From: Megamerina dolium
Lineage: Eukaryota; Arthropoda; Insecta; Diptera; Megamerinidae
Reading direction: 5' to 3'
Length of the DNA stretch: 64,000 bases
NCBI GenBank assembly: GCA_963854835.1
Contig: OY978530.1
Span: 39,702,251 to 39,766,250, forward strand
The position numbers and the translations under genes are program-made. How positions within the stretch are numbered: the first letter of the stretch is position 1; each line of letters opens with the position of its first letter. The notes under the pieces are model-generated. The model did no database searches. It saw only the letters and a program-made list of their open reading frames with translations, and had not been told where the DNA came from. Below are positions 55,550 through 64,000 of this stretch, piece after piece.

Positions 55550-57240
55550 GTGGTGATAACGCTTGTTGAATTGCAGATATCCTGTAAGCTATGAACGTGG
55601 GTAATTTGCAGTATCTGCGTTTTGCTGTTGAACTCGAATGTTGTGTATGTTGTCCAAAAAGATGGTTCTGCAAAATGATGTTCTGGTGCTATAAATCCAA
55701 GCGGATCGAATAAGCGAGAAATATCCATCAACGCTGTACGTTTGGTAATTTTGTTGGTATGCATTTTGGCCTCCTTCATTTTGAATTTATCACGGGTAGA
55801 ATTTCACGCCAAGCCCACCGTTTTAAGTTTTTCGTAATCATTATTATTCGCTTTTAAGACTGGCTGAAATGCTTGTTAGCAACTTCAGGTAATTTGAACA
55901 CCTATCTTGAAGTTGTGTTTGCATCTCCTGTGCTTCTGCTATACTTTTGGAGCCGCTTAATACATATATATAAATCCTATAGTTCCAAGGAGGAACAAAG
56001 GGCCACAACAAATTTTCTCCATTCAGATCTATCTTTGGGTGCCTTACGGGTTCCAATCGATGGCGTTTCTTGTTAGGTCTTCGCTTTGTCTACGCAGAAC
56101 ATGGCCGATCCAGCTCCATTTTCTCTTCAGAATTTCAATAAGTACTGGCGTTTGCTGCGTCTTGCTCCATAGGTCAGCATTTGATATAGTGTTGGTCCAG
56201 AAAATTTTCAGAATCTTGCGTAAACAGTGGTTTATGAAGACTTGCAGTGCATTTACATCCGCCGCTGATGGGTTCCACGTCTCGCAACCATACAGCAAAG
56301 ATGGTTTAACATTGGAGCTAAATATTTTCAATTTTGTGCGCCGCGAGATGTGTGATGCATTCCAGATTGGACGTAGAGTGCGAATGCTACCATTGCTTTT
56401 TTGATGCGATTTTGGATGTCTTTGCTCGAACCACCCGACGTCGAGATGATGCTATCCAGATAGCAAAAAGAATGTACCTCCTACAGCTGGATACCATCAA
56501 TCGCGAGTGCACGCGTATTTTGGGTGTTTATACGCAATAATGCATCGTCGATGTAAAAATTAGATATCACAATCTCAGATGCAAGAGGATAGTTGGCTGT
56601 TTATTGATCGGCCGATGTTCGTAATGTCCGTAGAGCCAAGATGATACTGAAGTGGTTCCATACGTAATTGTAGTAAACTAATAACACATCACAGCGTGAC
56701 TTGGCTCTTGGAATTTCCGATCTGCGGGATCCTTCCATATCTGTTAATACATACATGATACATGTTTTTCGATATCTGACGTAAATGCGAAACGAGGCAT
56801 CCGAACCTCAATAGAATTTTAAACACATTTTCTTGAATTGTGGGTTCGGTGGTTAGCAGATCGTTCAATGATACGCTGATAGAAATTTTGTTCCATGGTG
56901 TCAACCCATGAAATGCCACACATCAATGTTTCATTAGTTTGACCATGATGGGTGTACTCGCCTGATACGGCCCATCCAAACAATGTGCTTTGTAAAATCG
57001 GCATGCCATCTCCGAGCGAAACTTGTCCAACACAAAGGACCGAGCAGTATAATCCTGCTCCGATTAGTAAATGAACTCTTCTAGCTACGTTGAAATTTAG
57101 ATGAGCTAATGCAGGGATGGGCACATTTTCAGCTCGTAAAACAGCGGGTGCTAGGTAAGACGTTAATCTGTTCTCAGGGGTCAGGGGAGTAAGACTTAAG
57201 CTAAAGGCATAATACATTCCCGTTTTCATGATCTTCATCG
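55550..57240 (-). pseudogene. BEL/Pao (roo-like) protease and RT relic
   Basis: The minus-strand frame 56819-57238 matches the BEL protease region (LLIGAGLYCSVL...FGWAVSGE). It is followed by RT codons around 56590-56820 (DRKFQ, YGTTSVSS, out of frame) and, beyond a LINE at 55965-56575, by SGSKSIAEAQEMQTQL (about 55870-55960) and TKRTALMDISRLFDPLGFIAP (55690-55745). This is the normal order of protease, RT and link region. RNase H and integrase are missing, and an RTE fragment and then the env remnant come next. All parts are frame-broken. No LTRs were seen. Confidence 0.85.
55965..56575 (-). mobile_element. LINE RT C-terminal fragment inserted in the BEL relic
   Basis: The minus-strand frame 56044-56331 has FSSNVKPSLLYGCETW, FINHCLRKILKIFW and RKWSWIGHVLRR, and ends near 55970 with a WRKFVVALCSS block. 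Upstream codons (SFCYLDSIIST, SKDIQNRIKKA) extend to about 56540. This is the RT thumb and C-terminal region of an RTE/CR1-like LINE, different from the other LINE families here. BEL similarity resumes on both sides. Confidence 0.8.
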
Positions 57241-57544
57241 CAACAAACTTGTGGAAACACTAAAGATCAGAAAAGAAACACACTTTCTCTCAAGCAAGAA
57301 CAATAATTCTCAAACAGTGTTGCCGTAGTATGGAAAGAAAGTAATATAATTTTCGGAAGAAATTATGGAAAACTTACTAAGCGTAGTAACTGCTATCAAT
57401 GTTGCACATTTTTTGTTTGCACTTATTTATACCACATGTAAATCGGACTTTTCTTGCGAACTATACAATGTTTATTTAAATGTCTTTTATATTGTAAAAG
57501 AAGTAGTAGGAGCAATAGTAGTAGAAGTAAGTAGTATTGCATAT
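57241..57544. other. Unassigned spacer
   Basis: No recognised gene. The frame at 57365-57685 is mostly spacer running into the RTE copy. Confidence 0.4.
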
Positions 57545-58311
57545 TGCAGCATTCTCACAGTTGGAAAGAGAGTCGCGTTGGATGGGTCTTACGGTGAACG
57601 AGGGCAAGACGAAGTATCTAGTGTCAACAAACAAAGAGTCCCGGCGTCTTGGACAGCACGACACTGTAGACAACTACGCTTTTGAAGTAGTAAGGGACTT
57701 TGTTTATCTTAGAACCAGCATTAACAGCAGTAATGACGTAGCCTGGAGATATTGCGAAGGTTCACTTTTGCAAACAGGTGTTACTTTGGGCTTAGTAAGC
57801 AATTGAGAAGTCGAGCTCTCTTTCGAAGAACGAAAACTACACTCTACAAGTCTCTCATCATACCTGTCCTAACATATGGCGCTGAAGCCTGGACAATTTC
57901 CACCTCGGATGAGCGAATGCTTGGAGTTTTCGAGAGAAAAGTCCTACGTAAGACCTATTTGCGTTGGTGGCGAGTACCGAATAAGGTACAACCATGAGCT
58001 GTACGAGCTGTATGCCGATATTGACATAGTAAAGCGCATCAAGATCGAGCAGCTGCGCTGGCTAGGTCATGTCGAGCGAATGGAAGAACACGCTCCAGCT
58101 AAGAAGTTGTTATATTCGGAACCCGCTGGAGGACGACGCAGAAGAGGAAGACCTAACCTCCGGTGGAAATACCAAGTACTGGAGAACCTGACGGCGCTTG
58201 AAATATCTAACTGGCGCCAGCTAGCGAAGAACAGAGATCGCTGGCGAAGCATGTTATCTTCGGTCTAAATCGAAATTCGATTGTTATGGCCTCATAAGTA
58301 AGTAAGTAAGT
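57545..58311 (+). mobile_element. RTE-type LINE, 5'-truncated copy
   Basis: It begins in the RT at AFSQLERESRWMGL and runs to the ORF end and the (TAAG)n tail (58297-58311). It shares with the copy at 18758-19480 the GACGTAGCCTGGAGATATTG stretch, which is one base shorter than in the long copy and shifts the frame. A further deletion of about ten codons after the KVLRK block (near 57950) breaks the next frame. No target duplication was recognised. Confidence 0.92.
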
Positions 58312-58475
58312 TCAAAAATTATATTTCGTACGGTATAATTCTGGTATTGTTCACAAAATGGTTGCGGGTAATCATTCATTTTATAGAGAATTTATAAAAG
58401 CCTATATTTGGGAAGCTAATACTTTGTCAAAAGAACAAATCCACAAATACAGTTAAATATGCTTGTCGCTTCAGA

Positions 58476-59290
58476 GTGCATGATATGGCTAACGATTGCG
58501 AAATGCAGTTAAATCAGAAATTTTCAAGTTTCATAGCTGTTCCATTAGCTCTAGATGAGAGTACATATTTTACTGATCTTTCGCAACTGGCAGTATTCAT
58601 TCGAGGAATAGATACCGATTTTATTATAATAGAAAAACTGCTTGATTTAATACCTCTGAAAGGAACTACGACAGGCAAACACATTTTAGATGCGGTTGTC
58701 GATTGCGCTGACAGAAGAAGGTTGGATTGGAGTAAGGTTTTCGGTGTGGCAACTGATGGCGCGAAATTTATGACGGGGTAGAAACAAGGATTCATAGACT
58801 TAAAGCAAAATTTGTCTCCGACTCCAACGGCGATTTTATTGCGGTTAACTGTCTTATTCACCAGGAAGCTTAATGTGCCAAAACGTTGCTCTTCAAAACC
58901 GTTATGGATACAATCGTGAAGTGCATCAACATAATCCGTTCCAGAGGACTTAACCACCGCCAGCTTAAGGAATTTCTTGCGTCATAACTTTAAAACTCAT
59001 AACTTTAAAACTCATATTATTATGCTACAGAGACCTAAATATAAACCTTTTGCTGAACCAAATGATCCCGACTGGATAGCAGGATATCACCGAGCATCTA
59101 AATATTTTAAATTTGACGTTGCAAGGTAAAGACAACCTCATCTATGAAATGAGTGACGCGGTTGAAAGCTTTAAAATAAAGCTTGAATTATGGAGTGAGC
59201 AGCTCGCAGCGAAAAATTTTCAATTTTTTTCCATGGCTAGGAGATGCATTTCAAAATAACACTGTGGAAATATTGCGGTGTTATTCAAAA
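58476..59290 (+). pseudogene. hAT-superfamily transposase fragment
   Basis: A 101-codon frame (58476-58781) has the hAT core block ALDESTYFTDLSQLAVFIRG, with the first catalytic Asp, and KGTTTGKHILDAVVD then VFGVATDGAKFMTG, the second Asp region. Broken downstream codons include IIRSRGLNHRQLKEFL (near 58925) and LQGKDNLIYEMSDAVESF (near 59115-59165). This is the order of the hAT group that also gave rise to GTF2IRD2/ZBED5-type genes. The zinc-finger N-terminus and the dimerisation C-terminus are missing. It ends at a TA tract. Confidence 0.82.
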
Positions 59291-59299
59291 ATTACACCG

Positions 59300-60258
<959 letters not shown>

Positions 60259-60687
60259 AAAGCAGGAAGGATGAAGTGCACCGTATGGCAGATCTACGAT
60301 TAGATTAGACATGAAGCCTTACACCTCTCATCCTGAATCTCCCTCTCACCTACACGTGGTGGCACTTTTAACCCTGATTGGAGATTGGGTACCCAATCCC
60401 TATGGAAAAGAAGGGAACAGACGAAAAGGGTGATCCCCTATGCGGGGATAGCACTTGTCCATCGGCTTGATGTTTGCAGTTAGGGGTTAACATACTGTAT
60501 TTTAGCGTTGCACCTCACTGGTACTTGCCCGCCTCAGTGAGTAATAGTGGGTTTATCGTGTAATTGGGGGCTATGACACGACGGACCTTCCTTTCCCCCA
60601 CACTCGTGTTATTAAATACGGACATACCAAATTTAAATAAAATTAACAAATTAGCAGGTTCTCAGACTGCTTCTCACCTAGGTTCAG

Positions 60688-61939
60688 GTGGAACGTAATG
60701 TTCTCAATACTGAACGACAGGTTTTAACTCCTAAACGGAGAGGACAGACGGAGGGCAAAGGTAGCAGAGACAATAACTCTGAACCTACGCCTCGGACGGT
60801 AACTGGACCCGAGAAATGGAAGGAAAGTAGAGGAACTGTGGCTGCTGAGGGTGTTTCGACATCCAAGGCCACAACTACACAACCCTCTATAACTACTAGA
60901 CAGAAATGGCAGCTTCCCGCCGTTGGCGCTGCAAGAACGGCAACCGGTCTGAGTGGGGCGGGTACCAAATGGTATCTGCGCTATCTCAATGAGGGCTTAA
61001 CGCCCGAGGAAGCCAAACAGAAAGTGCTCGATCGCCCTAAGAGCATTTCTGTCACAAGGAAGAGGGGCGCTACAGAAATTAGTCCAATGCTGCCAAAAGA
61101 AACATGGCTTTTGGCACTGCACCGGGGGTTGCGACAAGAAATTTGCCAAGACCTGCTCCGAGACCAGAGGCGACCACCAGGAAAGCAGTTGTCAGCTACG
61201 CGAATGTCACCAAAGGCGTTAGACTGGCTATAATCCCGAAATCTCGAACATCTTCTGATAGATGAGATGTTCAAGGGTTCTGAAACCGAACTTGAATTTG
61301 ACGGCATTGACCAGGCCTCATCTTGATTGATTGTTCCACCGTAGCGGCTGCTGAATGGATGAAAGCGACGATACCAAGGCTATCTAGGTGGAAGGGGACT
61401 GAGCTGACGACGTGCACTGGAGATGCTATCCCTGATGTACATCTGATAACGGTATACCTTCCTCCAGCAGCGGGCACCGACGATAAGAAACTCCTTGATT
61501 TGATGGTAACTCAGAACAAAGCGCTGAGCACCACTCTCTGGAGGACGAGGAGAACGGGAAGCTATTAACGATCGGCATCGACGACCGATCGCTTGAAGCG
61601 ATTAAAGCCAAAGACTGCAGAGTGGCCTACAGATTTGGCAAGATCCCAGTAAATCTGCATAAGGGACGTGCATTAGGAAATCCTCCACACGCAGAGGCCA
61701 CAACTGAGCAAAACTCAGACGAAGCCAAAGAGTTCCTAAAAGAGGTGGCAAGTGAAGTGGTTAGGAGCGATATGCCTACAGCTGAAGTCAGCGTTCTTGC
61801 TTTCGAAAGCGAAGACATCAACGCTATAAACCTAACAGCGCTAAGACTGACCGAAGTAGATTCCGACAGAGTACTCCTGGCAGACATCGATGAAGCACTG
61901 GCGGAGAGCGATGCGAAAGAGAGAGTGGTACGCCAGTAA
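60688..61939 (+). pseudogene. LOA LINE ORF1
   Basis: Frames 60688-61233, 61323-61568 and 61622-61939 line up as one nucleic-acid-binding ORF1. The N-terminal basic, Thr-rich part is followed by TKWYLRYLNEGLTPEEAKQ, a LILIDCS...AAAEWMK block, a VHLITVYLP block and YRFGKIPVNLHKGRA. These are conserved among LOA ORF1 proteins, which lack the CCHC knuckles of jockey Gag. Stops and frame changes near 61235-61325 and 61568 break it. Confidence 0.75.
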
Positions 61940-61948
61940 CGAGGAGAT

Positions 61949-64000
61949 GTCCAGCATTAGACTTGCTCAAATCAATCTCCACCATGCGAGGGCCGCCTCG
62001 GCAGTCATCGCTAGTGCAACACTCAGGTCCAACCTGAGCATAGTGCTGGCCCAGGAACCTTGGGTATTCAGGGGCCAAATCAGTGGTTTGGCTGCATCCA
62101 ATAAGTAGGTAATATGGGACATCAGGTGTGTAAACCCAAGAGCTTGCATAGTACTAACGAAAAATATGAAATACTTGTGTCTTCCAGAGTTCCTTTCTAG
62201 AGATATTGTAGCGGTGCAAATCCCGGTCAATATCAACGGGTATACACGTGAAGTAATATTCGCATCGGGGTACCTACCGGAGGATGATGCTTGGGCCCCA
62301 CCTGAGCTGATCTACAAACTGGTCGAGTACAGCGAAAGGAAGAAGCAACCTCTAATACTTGGATGTGATGCCAATGCGCATAACGAGGCATGGGGGAGCA
62401 CGGATACCAACAAGCGTGGTGAGTACCTTCTTGAATTTATCATTAGTAATAAATTAGAAATTTTAAATGTGGGAGATACACCAACTTTCGTAACTAGCGT
62501 ACGATAAGAAGTTCTGGATTTAACTTTAGGAAACACCTGGGGCTTTAGTCTTGTTAGGAATTGGGTAGTATCCAACGAACCATCAATGTCTGACCACAGC
62601 ATACTGAGATTTGACATAGAGGGGGAGCAATTAACGCAAAGAATTGTAAGGAATCCGAGAAAAACAAACTGGGAAAAATACTTAAATAATCTGAATGCAA
62701 ACCTAAGACAACTGTCATAAGGCGATTGCATCAGAAATGAAATACAACTAGAAACTACGGTAGAAAATTTCAATAAGATAATTATCAACTCATATGAGGA
62801 CAGTTGTCCAATAAGCAAGGTGAACTCAACCAAGGATGTACCTTGGTGGAACAATGATCTAATGAAACTAAGAACGGAGGTTCGAAGGTTATCAAATAGA
62901 TCAAAAACTACCGGGGATTGGACCGAATATAGAAGAACTCTAACACTCTATAATAAAGAGATTAGGGAAGCAAAACGCAAAAGTTTCAGAAACTTCTGCG
63001 AAAGCATTGAGCACGCCACTGAGGTGTCAAAACTCTACAAAGTGTTAGCCAAAGGCAGTAGTATATCATCCACCAACCTTAAAAAAGGAGATGGTTCCTT
63101 CACAGAAAACGAAGAAGAAAGAGTAAAACTACTTCTTGACACACACTTCCCAGGATCTTCCACACTCGTGGCAGCAGGGACAGACGATGCTGAAAACTTG
63201 GGAAGAATAAGCAGGAATGAATGGATCTTGGCAAGTGAAATTTGCACCGAACCTCGAATCAGATGGGCAATTAACACCTTTAAACCATTGAAATCACCTG
63301 GAGTAGACGGAATCTTTCCTGCCCTACTTCAGAAGAAAGGTTCAGCTGTTAAGTCCATTGACGAGAATAGCTAGAAGCAGTATAGCGCTAGGTTACATAC
63401 CTAGGATATGGAGAAGGGCAAAGGTGGTATTTTTGCCGAAGGTGGGTAAGAAGGACCCTCTTCACCCTAAATCTTTCAGGCCAATCTGCCTAACATCCTT
63501 TGTCCTAAAAACTTTGGAAAAAGTTGTGGATAACTACATCCGGACCACAGTTTTAGTGAGAAATCCGCTACACTCTTGTCAGCATGCTTATAGAGCAGGG
63601 CACTCCACCGAAACTGCTCTACATCAACTGACGAGCTTACTGCAGGACAGTCTAGAAAAGAAGGAAACTGCGATATGCGCCTTTCTAGACATAGAAGGTG
63701 CCTTCGACAATACTTCACATGATGCTATCAGAAGAGCTCTTACAAGAAGAGGAGTTAATAATACTCTAGCTTCTTGGATGAGTAATATGCTTCTTACCAG
63801 GAAGGTTGAAATACCAAGTAGTACAGGAAGTATAATTGCAAACACCACAAGGGGGTGCCCACAAGGAGGTGTGCTATCACCACTTATGTGGAGTATAGTA
63901 GTAGACGAGCTATTGGAAAAATTGGAAACCAGTGGTTTGTCATTTCAAGGCTATGCGGATGACATAGTCATTATCTGTAGAGGTAAATTTGAGGACACTC
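61949..64000 (+). pseudogene. LOA LINE ORF2 (endonuclease and RT), partial at window end
   Basis: The endonuclease runs from IRLAQINLHHARAAS (61951) through LAQEPWV and LILGCDANAHNEAWGS (62350-62400) to PSMSDHSILRFDI (62580-62615). A stop (62106) and others at 62505 and 62718 interrupt it. A linker frame follows at 62820-63374. The RT is at about 63340-64000: FRPICLTSFVLKTLEK, AYRAGHSTETALHQL, FLDIEGAFDNTSH, GCPQGGVLSPLLWS and GYADDIVIICRG. The frame from about 63375 to the window end looks open. The RT thumb and C-terminus lie outside. Confidence 0.9.

Larger units (their letters stand above)
60262..64000 (+). mobile_element. LOA-clade LINE, running off the window
   Basis: A GC-richer 5' leader (60262-60687) is followed by ORF1 and ORF2 in the order usual for LOA. 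The copy is not 5'-truncated as far as can be seen, but both ORFs are broken. The 3' end lies outside. Its 5' end abuts the TA/TG tract. Confidence 0.85.

Overview
The window looks like intergenic or heterochromatin-like DNA from an insect, most likely a higher (brachyceran) fly. The reasons are the family mix (copia, gypsy, BEL/roo-like, jockey, LOA, RTE, mariner, P-like and hAT elements), the copia primer-binding site, which matches that of Drosophila copia, and the very AT-rich sequence with long (TA)n tracts. The assignment is an inference. No bacterial-style operons, rRNA, true tRNA genes or CRISPR arrays are visible.

Layout. 1-4.4 kb: a tRNA-derived SINE, a 1.1-kb element with inverted ends and ~145-bp internal repeats, and a deleted mariner. 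4.4-9.2 kb: one apparently intact, recent copia element (identical LTRs, perfect 5-bp target duplication, single 1388-codon Gag-Pol frame). 9.2-12.7 kb: a decayed BEL/Pao element. 14.6-17.8 kb: a decayed P-superfamily transposon (THAP zinc finger plus RNase H-like transposase) with a second copy of the inverted-end element inside it. 17.8-24.2 kb: (TA)n tracts, a mariner fragment and three copies of one RTE-type LINE, one nearly complete. 24.4-27.3 kb: an internally deleted gypsy-type element on the minus strand, next to a perfect 18-bp-arm hairpin.

27.5-51 kb is a nest. A LINE is split by a gypsy-type element (A). Further right lies a related gypsy element (B), which carries a jockey LINE in gag and two SINEs in its 5' LTR region. 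A third SINE sits in the RT of A. A LOA-like LINE, itself hit by another LINE, abuts the right-hand LTR of A. 51.4-57.5 kb: a four-exon MADF-domain gene on the minus strand with one premature stop (the only host-gene-like structure), a Tc1/mariner fragment, a SINE, and a broken BEL element with a retroviral-type env segment. 57.5-64 kb: another RTE copy, a hAT fragment, a mariner deletion derivative inside a (TA)n tract, and a LOA-clade LINE running off the window end.

Only copia looks capable of coding all its functions. The others are broken by stops, frameshifts, deletions or nested insertions and would need proteins supplied in trans. No new multi-gene system was found. The most useful leads are the SINE family with clear target duplications, the THAP-bearing P-like relic, the MADF gene, an RTE subfamily with a shared defect, and a hairpin conserved in both gypsy 3' regions.
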